DNA of 64,000 nucleotides from Physcia stellaris (taxonomy: Eukaryota; Ascomycota; Lecanoromycetes; Caliciales; Physciaceae), in NCBI GenBank assembly GCA_018902385.1, contig JABSSW010000035.1, positions 124,001 to 188,000 of the forward strand, given 5' to 3'. Positions 1 through 12,184 of this stretch are shown here, piece by piece (position 1 is the first letter of the stretch; the number at the start of each line of letters is the position of its first letter). The notes beneath the pieces were generated by a model. It did no database searches, was not told the origin of the DNA, and saw nothing but the letters and a program-made list of their open reading frames with translations. The position numbers and the translations under genes are program-made.

Positions 1-11
1 TGCCTTACAAG

Positions 12-3000
12 ATGTCGGTGCCATCGGAACTAACGCCGGACTTACTAGAAATTGCAGCGTAAGTTTTTCATGAGGTACTTGCTATGCCAGTCTGCTTACA
101 GAGTTCGCTTCAGGTCATTAACCATTGACGATGCCCCGCCAAAGCTTCGATGTGGATCATGCAATCTACTAGCGATTGACGCGTTTCGTATGCCATGCTG
201 TGACCAGATCATCTGCGGAAATTGTACGTACAGCCCACCCACTGTGACATTTGATCATGACGCTGATTCTTGCTAGGCCAGCAGAATCTTGGTCAGGCTT
301 GTCCTATATGTCTACACGAGCCGGTGGACGCACAAGACTGCAAGCCTAATAGAGCCCTGCGGACTACCGTCAAAGTATGGCTCAAGAAGAGAGCTGCCGA
401 ACGCGAGGCGGCCTCAAGGCGGGAGTTGGCTAGCAGAGCGCCTGTAACACCCGCGACTCCAGCTAGAGCTGTCTTTGAAGGATCTACCGGCCAAGAGTCC
501 GCTGAAATCACGGAGACATCGCCTGCAAAGATTGTAGAGAATCAAATAAACGAGAGTCTTCGCTCCCGGGAGGGCTCCGAGACACAACCTGCTTCTGAGG
601 TGGTGGCAAAGATTGAGGAAGAGCGTGGTACCTCTGAATCGCAGAAGGACATACCGCAGCAGTCTATTGAGGTGGGTTGCGGTACTGCTTTACGCTGTTG
701 TAAATGACTAATTAAAGTAGGCTGGGGACGGAGGTTTTGAAGCCACTGCCGATGGCCCTGTGAACGGTGATAACACCCAAGATCAAGAGTCCGTTGGCCA
801 AGGGAATCAACAACAATCCGCTGAACTTGATAACCAACAAAAGCAAGAAAAGCAGCTCTACGATCAGTGGACTGCTGCGAATGGGTCTGCGATGGGGCTG
901 AGCAACGGGGCACTAGGTTTTGATGGCATGAATGGTGGTTTTCCAAATATGGGCTTCAATTCTCCGGCGGACCTTAATCAGATGATGCAGTTCATGCCTA
1001 CCGGCATGCAGAATAATCTCATGGGTACTTTCCCTAACATGATGTGTGAGTTGTAGAACTATCAAGCTCGCAAGTACAATTCACTAACAAATTTCACCAG
1101 CAATGCCAGGAATGGGCTTCGACCCAATGACTATGGCCCAGGGTATGTACGGTGGTTATAACGGTCAGGGTATGGGCATGAACGGTATGAACGCTGGCAT
1201 GGGCTTTGCCAACGGACAAGGCGTGTATGGAGGATACAACGGGCAGACCGCATCTTGGAACGCGGGTCAAAATAATTACAATCAGAATGCATATGGCGGT
1301 CACGCAAATGGCATGGCTGGTGACTTTGGCTCCAATTCAGGCTATGGTGGATATAACATGCCACACCAACAAGGAAACTTCAACCAGGTGCATCCTCGCC
1401 AATTTCCTAATAATGAATTTCAGCATGGATATCACGGACAAGGCTTCCAAAACCGAGGTCGGGGTCGAGGTCGTGGTTATCATAATGCTGGCCGTGGTCG
1501 CGGCGGTTACAATCAGGTAAATTCAGGTTATCAAGCTAACTATGAGCCTTCCCATCATCAATTGTCCGCACAAGTTGATCGAACGGGTTTGGAGCAGCAG
1601 CAAATTTCCGATCATCCCCAGCACGATAAAGGGTTACAATCTCAACCGGAGAACGGCAATACCTCGACCATTGATGTTGAGGTACAGAAGGTTACTGATG
1701 AGTTTGACATGGCTAAGGAACTACTCCCGGGAGACGCTGAGGATCACGCTGTATCTTCAGCAAATTCGAAAGACACCGAGCAAGTCGCCGAGCCGCCTAA
1801 TCAAACAGGTGAGATTGCGCAGCAGGATGAAATTGAGGCAAAGCTCCAAACAGAGATCGAAGGTGAAGTCTCTAATGAGGCTCCACCAGTGGATACGGAC
1901 GAGGCTCCTAAAACCTCGCCCATAGAAACAATTGTTACCTCCGAGCCAGCAGTAACCGAAGTTAGTGATGCTGTCAGTCCCATTGTCTCAGCGCCCACTT
2001 CTGCGATGTTGCCTCCACCAAGTCCTGCAATTCCTACTGGTCCCGCAGCACATCATGCACCTGACGGTTTTGAGTTTGGCATACGAGGACGTGGACGTGG
2101 TTACCACAGAGGCAGCTTTGATTACCGCGGTGGAGCACGAGGGCGTGGATCGATTCATCTCACCAACGGCCACTCCACACACGTATCAAATGGGCCGATA
2201 CATCCAGCTCCACCAGCTCCTCCTGTAGCCCCAGCCGAGCCGAAAGGGCTTGGGGTTGAAGGTGCACCAAAGGGGCCGAAAGCATTGAGGGAGGGTTTGC
2301 CAAATACCGGCATTAGAGGTGGCAGAGGGTTTGCGATTGTAGGTCGAGCATCGGCCGTGGCTCATGCACGTTCTAATGGCCATGCGAAATCTAAGAGGTA
2401 AGTGACGTATCGCTTAGACTGTGCTCTAGACTGCGAATACTGATGTTTCTAAGTCCATCGCCAACGCGTTCTCGCTCGCGCTCACCTCATCGCTCACATC
2501 ATCATCGTAGTCACCGTCATCGTTCGATTGACAGCTCTCACACTTACGATCGAGATGAGAGCCGGGAGCACCACCGTCGACGATCACGTAAATATGCCGA
2601 CGAAGATATTACCGATGACCAAGAGACAAAAGTACCAGAATCAACTTCGAAGCGCTCGTCTCGACGTCACCGAGATGATGACAAGGGCAAAGAATCTGCG
2701 CGGAGCAGCCACCGCTCCCATCGCTCGCATAGAGATAGGAGTCATGAGCGAGATGGTGAACATCGTTCATTGAGAAGGCGGTCAAAGTCTCCCGAAACCG
2801 TTACCGACGAAGCACACCATGTCAATGGTTCGATACCAACAAGTCCCAAAGCACACAAGCGCAAGGAGCGTGACAATGAGCCTCCGCCTTCAAGCCGAAA
2901 GCGACGAGAACGGGACGAGGAGGACCACCACCGTGAGCGGAAACGCTCAAAGCCAGAGTCATCGGAAAGTGTAGCTGATGGTGATGGTAAGTACCGCTCG

Positions 3001-3348
3001 AAGCGCAGTCATCGAGAGGAAACAGAGATTCATCAAAACGAGAAAGCCCAGCGGACACCGGCCAAGGTGACTACTGATCCGAATAAGACGGCAAAAGTTG
3101 CTCAACCGCAATTGGATGCACATACGCGGGAACGAGAGGCCCGCAATGCCGAACGGCTGCAGAAGGAAATGCAGAGGAGGCAAAAGCAGCTACAGGAGAC
3201 AGAGTCGAAAGCGGCGGGACCCAAACGAAGGGACAGCCGGGTCAGCCAAAAGGACCGAAGGGTAAGCTACAAATACGAGGACGAGGAGAGTAACGAGGCT
3301 CGAGCATCCAGAGTGGAGAGCGAGCGCGAGGCAAGCAGATGGGGTTGA
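12..3348 (+). CDS. RING-finger protein with prion-like, RGG and RS-rich tails (RBBP6/Mpe1-type RING)
   Basis: Six exons: 12-58, 114-223, 277-671, 721-1045, 1101-2397 and 2454-3348. They join to 1022 codons with no break. A RING-like zinc finger starts near residue 27: CGSC, then CC, CGNC and CPIC (pattern C-x2-C...C-C...C-x2-C...C-x2-C). A KPNRALRTT helix follows, as in RBBP6/Mpe1-type RINGs. The N-terminal DWNN domain and zinc knuckle of true Mpe1 are absent. The middle is rich in Met, Gly and Asn, followed by RGRGRG boxes (about nt 1456-1500 and 2080-2150) and a C-terminal Arg/Ser/His domain (from nt 2454). The RING suggests an E3 ubiquitin ligase; the RGG and RS tails suggest RNA binding or splicing-speckle association. 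Both roles are inferred. The start is the ATG 11 bases into the window, so the promoter lies outside. Confidence 0.85.
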
Positions 3349-3836
3349 AGGCTTGCAGGACGACGCTGACAGAAAGGCTGGGATGGTCTGACACGATGTA
3401 CAAATCGAGGTGTCTAAGAAGATGGAGTAGCCCGCCAGCAATGCGTCTGGCGGGCTAATCTAGTACTTACTGGAGGACTTCAGATTATCTCAGCTACCTC
3501 TCCAAGTCATAGAAATGTAGCGAATGGCCGCGGAGCCTTCTCTGGTCGGCCCTCTCTCAGCCGCCAACATGATCCTTAAGCGTGCTAGACTGCCTACGAG
3601 GTTGAGAGGGTGCTAGCAAGGGTGCTAGGAATGTATCAGATTCCTTAACACCAGGCTCTCCTTTTTCCGTGATTGAGTGATTGAAGTTGACATCCGAGGA
3701 AGTGATTTGCATGTGCATGTGGCTTGACACGCTAGTCACGCGAACGAGGCTCTTTTTCTCGGAGAGCATCCGCTGTCTCTTCTCTTGCCCTTCCCCCTCC
3801 CCTGGCATGGGCCAGGACCGGCACAAGCTGCTCACA
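3349..3836. other. Intergenic: 3' flank of the RING gene and promoter of CTP synthase
   Basis: No coding signal was seen in these 488 bp. The last 70 bp before the CTP synthase start include a pyrimidine-rich tract (about 3773-3803), a common core-promoter feature of highly expressed filamentous-fungal genes. Confidence 0.5.
3773..3803 (+). promoter_or_regulatory. CT-rich core-promoter tract
   Basis: An almost uninterrupted C/T run ends 33 bp before the chosen start codon at 3837. Such tracts often mark transcription start regions in filamentous fungi. The assignment rests on composition and position only. Confidence 0.4.
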
Positions 3837-6238
3837 ATGAAATACGTACTTGTCTCGGGAGGAGGCATGAGCGGCATCGGGAAGGGGATCATCGCATCCT
3901 CTACCGGCTTGCTGCTCAAAACCATGGGGCTTAAGGTTACTGCCATCAAGATTGATCCTTATCTCAATATCGGTAGATGGTTTCTCTGCTCGGAAATAAA
4001 CCGCCGCATTAACTGCTAGTAGATGCAGGGACTATGAGCCCTTTGGAGCATGGCGAAGTCTTTGTTCTTGACGACGGAGGGGAGGTCGACTTGGACCTTG
4101 GTACGTTGCTCAAGATCGTTGAAAAATTTCTATCTCTTAGCGAATCCAGGGAATTACGAACGATACCTGCAAATCTCTCTGAGCCGCGAGAACAACATAA
4201 CGACCGGGAAAATATATCATCATGTTATAGAGCGGGAACGAAAAGGCGACTATCTCGGTAAGACCGTACAGGTGGTCCCTCATATCACCAGCGCAGTACA
4301 AGAGTGGTGTACAAGGGTCGCGCATGTACCTGTAGATGATACAAAAGGAGAACCAGGTAGGTAGCCTCTTACCTCTCAGACAAAGGGCGATCCCTCTGAA
4401 ATTCTGTGCGAATCCATCCTTGGGGTTCTGGGCTCGAGGCTAACATGCTATATGCATCTAGACGTCTGCATCATCGAGCTTGGAGGCACTGTCGGAGATA
4501 TCGAGTCTGCTGCATTTATAGAAAGCATGCGCCAGCTGAGGATGAAAGCAGGCAACAAGGAGAATTTTGTCAGTGGTCCAACGTACTCATTAGCTGCATC
4601 TACTGAATTCATAAAAGTTGCACATACATGTCACATATATCCCAGTGATCCACGGTGAACAGAAAACAAAGCTCACGCAGCAGGCGATCCGGGATGTGCG
4701 GAAAGAGGGTTTATTCCCAGACTTAGTCGCATGCCGCTGTGAGAAAGTCCTGGAGCCCTCGACGGTCGTCAAGATCGCTCAATGGTGCCAAGTATTGCCC
4801 TGATTGACCATTCTTCTGAACTTGGACTCATGCCTTTCCTAGGTAGAGCCCAGCCAAGTAGTTGCGGTCCACGATGTCTCATCCACCTATCACGTTCCCG
4901 TCTTGCTCGAGTCCCAAGGCATGCTGAAAACCCTCCGCGATATCCTTCGTTTGAACGAACTTGACGTCTCTCCATCATTGCTCAAGAAAGGGCACCAGAC
5001 ATGGCATGCCTGGAAAACATTAACAACCTCACAAGATCACGCCCATGAGACTGTCTCCATTGCCCTGGTGGGTAAATACACAAATTTACACGACTCCTAC
5101 CTGTCCGTGATCAAATCTCTGGAACATGCTGCGATGGCTTGCTCACGCAAACTCAACCTTATATGGGTGGACGCTGCCCATTTGGAACCAGCAAACGAAG
5201 TTGCTTCTCCAGGAGAGTATCATAAAGCTTGGCATGAAATGTGTACGGCGCAGGGAATCCTGGTCCCCGGAGGGTTTGGGACTCGCGGTACGGAAGGGAT
5301 GATTGCTGCAGTGAGCTTGCGCCCTGACAAAATGTGGTATCGGCAGCTGACAGGAGGCAAAGGCCAGATATGCTCGTACGACACCTAAGCCGTATTTAGG
5401 TCAGTCAATGCTAGACATCTATTTCCGTTTCTGACATGGGCAACAGGTATATGTTTGGGTATGCAGATTGCAGTATATAAGCCCACTAATACCTCCTTTC
5501 CGACTCCCCGCTCACTTATATATAGGTCATTGAGTATGCTCGCAACGTCTGCGACATTCCGAACGCAGCATCTATCGAGCTGGACCCAGAAACAAGTGAG
5601 CCTGTCGTCATCTTCATGCCCGAGATCGACCGTGCAGTAAGCTCGAAAGCCACACACCTCATTGTTTCCTGCTTACACCACCTTCGCAGAATCTAGGTGG
5701 GACGATGCGCCTCGGTCTCCGCCCAACGCTCTTCCAGGCCGGCAGCGAATGGAGTAAACTCCGCGCTCTCTACGGCGAGGAAGCTAAGCCGTCTCATGGC
5801 ATAGCCCACAAACCGAATGGCGTCTCCACGCACATATCGACGCCTCAGTCACCCTCGAAGGATACCACAGCGAACGGCCCAACGATAGAAAAGGCAGTCG
5901 ACTCTTCGCCCCTGATCATCCAAGAACGTCATCGTCATCGGTACGAAGTCAACCCTGCGTATATCGACACCTTAGCCTCCAATGGCATGGCCTTCATTGG
6001 CAAGGACGACAAGGCCGAGCGAATGGAGATCATGGAATTGAAAGACCACCCTTGGTACGTCGGGGTACAGTATCACCCCGAGTACCTGTCCCGGGTCCTG
6101 AGGCCGTCTAAACCGTATCTGGGCTTCGTTGCGGCTGCGAGCGGGTGCTTGGAGGAAATTATTGGGAGGGGGAAGGCGGTGATGAATGGAGAGGGCTTGG
6201 GGGGGTTGGTGGATGGTATTGATGGCGTGCGCATATAA
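3837..6238 (+). CDS. URA7: CTP synthase (glutamine hydrolysing)
   Basis: Makes CTP from UTP, ATP and glutamine, the last step of de novo pyrimidine nucleotide synthesis in the cytosol. Ten exons: 3837-3972, 4023-4100, 4150-4356, 4462-4568, 4618-4791, 4843-5310, 5354-5399, 5447-5472, 5526-5636 and 5690-6238, giving 633 aa, a normal length. The N-terminal synthetase domain has [34 protein letters not shown] and [11 protein letters not shown]. The class I glutamine amidotransferase domain has GFGTRGTEG, nucleophile Cys in GICLGMQ, and YHPEY carrying the His-Glu pair. The start gives MKYVLVSGG, the family's usual beginning; an in-frame ATG at 3807 would add 10 residues. Two oddities: the usual GGV(I/V)SG reads GGGMSG, and the catalytic Cys lies in a 26-bp exon. 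Confidence 0.96.
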
Positions 6239-7760
6239 AGGACTTATTGGTGCTACGATAAGCAATACTAAGAACGAGAGGACGGAGAGAGACCGTTACT
6301 GTGAACGGCTTTCGCAAGGGACTGGGAAGCGAGGAAGAATCGGAGAGACTGTATAGTACAGTTTTCCCAATGCGACGATACTAACACAAAAAAAGGGATG
6401 CATTGCAGCAGCTGCTCCATGCTGCTCAGGTCATTTTAGGTATTGCATGAGATTGGATGATGAAATCTAGGATATCGTGTGAACAAGGACATATGTAGAG
6501 TCAGGTCATCGCATGTCATGGCCTTCGCTATGCAAAAGAATCTAGATGTCTGTCTACTCAGTACATTGTTCTTCCGAATCCCATCATCTCGCTATCCTCG
6601 TTGTTTGACTGGATACCCTCATCAAACCACCACTCCATCCTCTCAACATCCCAACGCCTGGTAAATACACCCTTGCTATTCCAAGACCAAGAAGCCGCCC
6701 CTAGAAACCGACAAGCCCCCCTTTACCCGCTCGAGCACCCGCAAGAAACCAGTCGCGAAGTCCAGTCCAGTCCTTGACGCGAACTACGAAGACCTTCCTA
6801 GATCTACTCAGTATTGTCGAGACCTAGACACGAGCTAACTCCCTTCACCCGGCCACGGATTAGGATATGTCTTCAAAGAAGCCTCTTCCGAGCTGTCTCC
6901 GGCCGATTGGGGGAAACTGTGTCATCCCGGGCAATCCCCCTACTACTGCACATGGACATGGCAGGCGAGCGCTCCAGGTACGCTTCCGCTAAGTTGACTC
7001 TTGGGTTGGGCTAGTTCACCGCCGGCCTAGGTATATGTGACCGTTACCAATTAGACTGGACAGAGACGGGGGGTTTTGGATCCGACCTTTTGGCTTTTCT
7101 TCTTCTTCTTCTTCTTCTTCTTCTTCTTCTGTGCTTTTCGCGCCTTTGGGTGCGATTTCCTCCTGCTTGGCGGTGGGTTCCGGACTTTGGTTCATTATGA
7201 TGTCGCGTGGCGTATGTGCAATTTCCGGCTCGAGCACAAGGGTTTTGTGCGCTTCCAATCGTTCCGCCCCTTCGTGGGCTAGATGGTTTACTGCAAGGAG
7301 AAGGGGAGAGAGATGGATGCTAGGGTTTAGAGAAGTGGGAAAAAGGAAGACGGAAAAATTACCCGAGAAGGGAGATGGAGGGGAAAAGGGGCTTGGGTTG
7401 AGGACAGAACCGCAGTTGGGAGACTTGACGATTGTCTACACACGAAAAAGCATGCGACGTTGCACGCGGAGTAGAAATCAGGGCGCTTTGCGACATTGGT
7501 ACTGAATGAGAGGAAACGATCGCCTTTCTAGAAAAACCAGTATAGTACGATCATATACGTATATGAATGTGTAAAATCCAAGGGTTTGGCCGTAAAATGA
7601 GCCGCCCCAAAAAACCGTGCTGCGCAAGTCCAAGGGGCCCGTGTCGTTACAAATTTCGAAAGTGCCGTGTCCTCATGAGAAAAAAGTTCTTGCAACTACC
7701 GAAATGACGGCTGTCAGAGTCGCCCCCTAGCTCTCGGTTCGAACGAGAAGTCAGGTGGCA
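6239..7760. other. Intergenic region without recognisable genes
   Basis: This 1.5-kb stretch lies between the 3' end of CTP synthase and the 3' end of the velvet gene, so both transcripts run into it. Short ORFs on both strands show no family motif and no convincing splicing. A TTC microsatellite lies near 7099-7130; on the minus strand it encodes only a poly-Glu run. I saw no tRNA or other RNA gene. Confidence 0.5.
7099..7130. repeat. (TTC)n microsatellite
   Basis: About ten uninterrupted TTC/GAA units inside non-coding DNA. Confidence 0.9.
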
Positions 7761-9187
7761 TCATCTTCTTCTTTGCCTCTGACCACTACCAGAAGCGGAA
7801 GGTCTCGCTCTTGCCTCGCGCTCTTCCTCGGCGTTATTGTCGCTGGTGCTACTGCCAGTCTTGCTGTGCTCTTGCTTTCTAGCTTCAATGCCCTTTTTCA
7901 CACTCACTAGCGCTCCCTGACGCTTGAGGTCTCTGATCAAAGACGTACTTGCCTTCATGCCCGGGAAATCCTTTGCGCTGTAGACTTCAAACTCGTCGCT
8001 CTCGACGCTCCGGAGGACTGGAAGTGTAGAGCCTTGAATCAAATGCTCACCGCTAATCTTCATGATGTTGAATCTCAATCTGTACCGGCCGACTTGCCGG
8101 CACGAAAGATCGGAGAATATGAAAAAACAGGCCAGCCTGGCGTTCTGATCGGCTAAGGCCGGCACGTCCGGATCTGTGGCAGTGAAGGGAGACGCTGCTA
8201 GGGTTCCGGTCATCTTGCGTGTCAATTTTCCAGCATTGTTCGGCTCGGGCACGGCCGTCACATCCTGGCCATCGCGACCCATGGCCGATACCGACAGAAG
8301 TGTACAATGCACGACAAAATGAGCGTACTTGAGTTCAGAGACGTCAGATGGCGAACTAGGATCGTAGCTAACTAGCGATAGCTGAACGATAGGCGGAGGG
8401 TCGAGAACCCGCCGGTCTCGCTCGCCAAAGCCACAAGCTCGTGCAGCTTGGGGCTGCTGTCTTACACGAAGCTGATAGCGGCTTGTACTAAAATCTGTCA
8501 GCTTGGAAAGCAAGAAGACGGTCTCAAGATGTTCGCTTACATATCTTCATGGCTGTTTCGGGTTTGCCCTGGCGTCCCAACTGGCTGCCAGTTCTGTGAT
8601 TGCGAAGATTCCGAGGTATGGGCAGATCTGGGCGAAGTTGCTGGCGGCCTTGACGATCCAGTATATGGCAAATTACGCGTATCATAGCCTGTGGCTACAT
8701 TTAGTGGTTGGAGGTTGTTCCCTCTATACGCGTCCTGCGTCGACACATTATAGGTTGTTGAATATCCGTTCACCGCTCGGTTTGGACCACTGGTAGAACC
8801 CTGAGTATACGCAGAGTATGGGTTCGGTATTGACCTTGTTGTGCCTTGATCGGGAGGTGAGACCCGCTGATATTGGTACGAATGACCTGTCTGCGGAGCA
8901 GAATGCGGTTGTGCGGCAGGTAGATGTTGAACCGTGCGAAGGCTCCTGCCTGGCGCTGGGAGCTGAGGTATTGCGAGGTTGGTTTGGTATTGGACCGCTC
9001 TGGCTCGGTCCGCAGCGCTTTGCTGAAGAGGCGGTAGTCTGCGATGAGGTGCACCGGCTACCGACGCCGGACCTGCAGACTTTTGAGAGTCGGTTGGATT
9101 CCCTGTAGATGCGGCCATTGCTCCACGCACGGGAAGGTCCGTATGGTGCTGAATCTTTGAAGCGGAAGTAGTTTGTTTAGAAGACAT
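7761..9187 (-). CDS. velC: Velvet-domain transcriptional regulator (VelC-like)
   Basis: Two exons, 9187-8541 and 8487-7761, joined across a 53-bp intron, give 457 aa. The first about 215 residues are low-complexity, rich in Ser, Gln, Pro and Tyr. The velvet domain fills the C-terminal half, starting at RYQLRVRQQPQAARACGFGE, then DPPPIVQL, a central stretch ending in FFIFSDLSCRQVGRYRLRF, and SAKDFPGMKASTSL. It ends in a basic tail. Velvet proteins bind DNA through this fold and form dimers that tie development to secondary metabolism. The disordered N terminus with a C-terminal velvet domain matches VelC better than VosA (N-terminal domain) or VeA (PEST tail). The velvet call is firm; the VelC assignment is likely but made without alignment. 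Confidence 0.88.
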
Positions 9188-12184
9188 AGGTCATCGGTAG
9201 CAGTAGGCAGAAGGACCTCTGACAGGACTGTCTCGTACTCTACCACGACGTAGGCCTTGTCGTACTCGGTATGCTACCTTGGTATCATGACAGCAGCCGG
9301 AGAGGAAGAAGGAGGAAGGCAGATGTGGAGCGGACATGAGTCTGAGTGGGGAACCGCTGAATAAATATATCGATCGAGCAAGAGCAGTGCGGTGTTGGAT
9401 GGTGAGGGTGTAGAACAAGCAGTCGAATGCTTCGCAACAGCTGTACCTCCGGCAGTGAGGCAGGTAGACAATTGAAGAGGGGAAAGTAAAAGGAGTCAGC
9501 ATCCACGTATTCAATTTTAGTTCGTCCAAACTTACAGACTCCCCTTGAGCTCCCCGCCCAATGATTGGCGCATCCGAGGACGCCAACTCCAGGACGACGC
9601 ACCTTGTCTTGAAAAGCTTTGGAAACATCCCAATGGAAGATGGCGCTCTTCTCTGTTCGAGGCATAGTTTGATTGATATACCCAGATCAACAGCATGATT
9701 TGCATGCAATACCGAGATTTTATTCTGCAGCTCAGGGGACCGGAACCGGGCAATTCGACTTTGCTTTGGCCAACCAGCACCATCCCCATGCACTACGCCT
9801 CGGCCCCGATTAGGATGAGGACGTAGGTGGAAACTGGTTTCCCGAGCTCCTGCAGGATCAGCGAAACCGCTTTGATGGGTATGTAACACACGGTTAGAGT
9901 TGATCGATCACCTCATTGCTTGACTTGTAACGTTGCCAATCTTCGATGGAAGCAGGTACGAGCACCCCATATCTTTGATGAATCATTCGGGCCGTTTCCA
10001 GCGAGCTGATCTTCTGCATGCCATCGGCTTTGGTGTTGCTCTGGTGTTCGCGTTGAATGGCTACAAGACGTAGGCTCGTCAATGTTCTGCAACTCTATGC
10101 CGGTCCTGCCTGGTGTTTCTCCACCAAGCATGGACTTTGAAAATATCCAAATTGGTGTTGAGATGCACACTGACATCGGTCAAACGTCTAGGTCCGGCAG
10201 GTAACCCCGTAGGGAGACGAATGACAGCTGTCTAAATCAGCCATAACGGCAAGCTGCATATGAACGTTCCTTTCTGATTACCTGGAAAAATGGTAACAGC
10301 AAGCCACACATGACATCGCGCCCCTCCAAAGCGCCTTACCTCAGGTGACGGATCGTCGGTCTTCTGATCAAATTAAGCCGTACCTCATGATCTTTGGCTG
10401 TCGTATTAACTGATACCCGGGCTTGGACTATTATCGTGTGGCTTTTTCGTGGAACATTTGGGTTTCAATGGAGTCGCACAGTCTGTGCCTTTTTCTCACT
10501 ATGGTAGCCCACACCTTCGTCGGCTTTGCGAGTGGTTCGGTAAGAAGATCTGTTACCGGTTTTTCCAAAATTATGTTGTCAAGCTTTTCGATTAAGGATA
10601 AATTTAGAAGCCATGACCGGCCAGGAGCCAGCGCTTGACGACATCCCGACAGCCTAGGTTCGAGGAGTATTACGAGCCACTCGTGCAAGAACAGTTAATT
10701 CAAGCCTGTGCGACATCTTATCTCGCTGGAAGATCAATCTGTCAATCAGCTTTTCAGCTCGTCACTATGGGCCTCATTGCTAGAATAGGACACCTCATCG
10801 ACCTTGTGATCCCACTGAGTCATGGGCTTCAATTGATGGGGAGCATCACGAAAGGTGTGCTGGGACGTTAAGAAAGAGCCATTGTAGGTTGTGACAGAAT
10901 CTGCCGACCAATGACAGCTCCATTGGACGTGTACCGAATATGCAGGCAATATCTCGATCAGGGATCTACAAGGGATCTAGCAGCTGTCAAACTTGCTTTG
11001 CCGAAGGATAATACCCGGTGAGCCGGTCTAGTCGTTTATCACGTCGTACCAACTGTAAAAGCGAGGCAGCTAGTCATGCGAACATTGGCCGCATATCTGA
11101 CGACTGATTCGGCCTCCAGTCATGAGACATCACGCCTAAATGGAGGCGTCGTCAACACTGACACATCGAATGGCACAATTTGCCCGTCTTAAGGCTATCG
11201 CGCTGCCTCTGCACACCCTCAGATGCGTTAGCTCGATATAGGTATTGGCGTGAAAGGCGCGGGTCAAGATGCTGCAGATCACTGACTGGGGTAACAATGC
11301 TCAGGCAAGAGGAGGATGTCCTGTTGCTGGCCAGTACCTGAACTCAATCGATCGAGGAAAGCCCGATCTGTGACTTCAAACGGATACCTTGTCCTTGTTT
11401 TTCGGCTCCCAGCAATTGGAGTATCCTCTTTGGTTGGAGATCAGTCATCTCTCACGACGCAAAAAGAAAACAAGTGCGAGGTAAGATACCCTACGTGTTC
11501 ACAAACGGTATATTGTCTTGGAGCACGAGGCTCACGGATTTGGGATCACACCGCCGGTACCGAGTCCGCAGATCGTCGTGTCTTGTTTCGAGAACTCATT
11601 TAGCTTGCAAACTTTGATCCTTTGATTCGTCAAGCTGTACTGACGCGAACTTCTCCGTCGCATCGTCGACGATGAGATTGTGTCATTAAACAGCGACCTT
11701 ACAATTCGTTTGCGGATCTCCTTCTTCCGAGCGGTAGTGCCTGACTCAATGGTCGATACCATTCGAGTTCTGGGGCAAATATTCACGGGTAGATCACCTT
11801 CTCACCGAAACACTCTAAAGCTTCGGTAGCCTTGTAAAGATTCAAAGCTTCATAGCCTTTTGCGTTTGCTGAAGGCATTGTTCTAGTGACTAGGAAGATA
11901 CCATTATTTTCCAACATGATACTACTGTGCAACGTTGCGAGTGAGCAAATTAGTTCTGTTACAAACTGGCTGTACTGAACACCGAGTATGATAAACGGAA
12001 AGAGCGCTTTTGGTTCATGAGAAGGGAGGCGTGAACCGATGCGTAGCGTCATCTTCCTACTTTATCAGTCTGCCTGCAGATCAAGTCTTCAAACAACACC
12101 CTGCTCTGAAACCCCTGCAAAAACTCTATGTAGCTGGCTTAAACGGGCACTTGGTTTTTTGGTTCCTCCAATTGGATTACAACG
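9188..12184. other. Gene-poor region upstream of the velvet gene
   Basis: Three kilobases without a gene I can defend. Several open stretches on the minus strand (9894-10082, 10431-10688, 11783-12052 with 11532-11786 in a shifted frame) have protein-like composition, but no family motif, no clear start and no splice pattern that joins them. They may be a long regulatory leader, decayed genes, or chance ORFs. Confidence 0.4.

Noticed and set aside
6450-6530. Sequence resembling a snoRNA C box (gatgatgaaat)
   Set aside because: No matching D box or terminal stem at a sensible distance.
7016-7258. Minus-strand ORF with a poly-Glu run
   Set aside because: The run is just the TTC microsatellite read in one frame; no motif or start context supports a gene.
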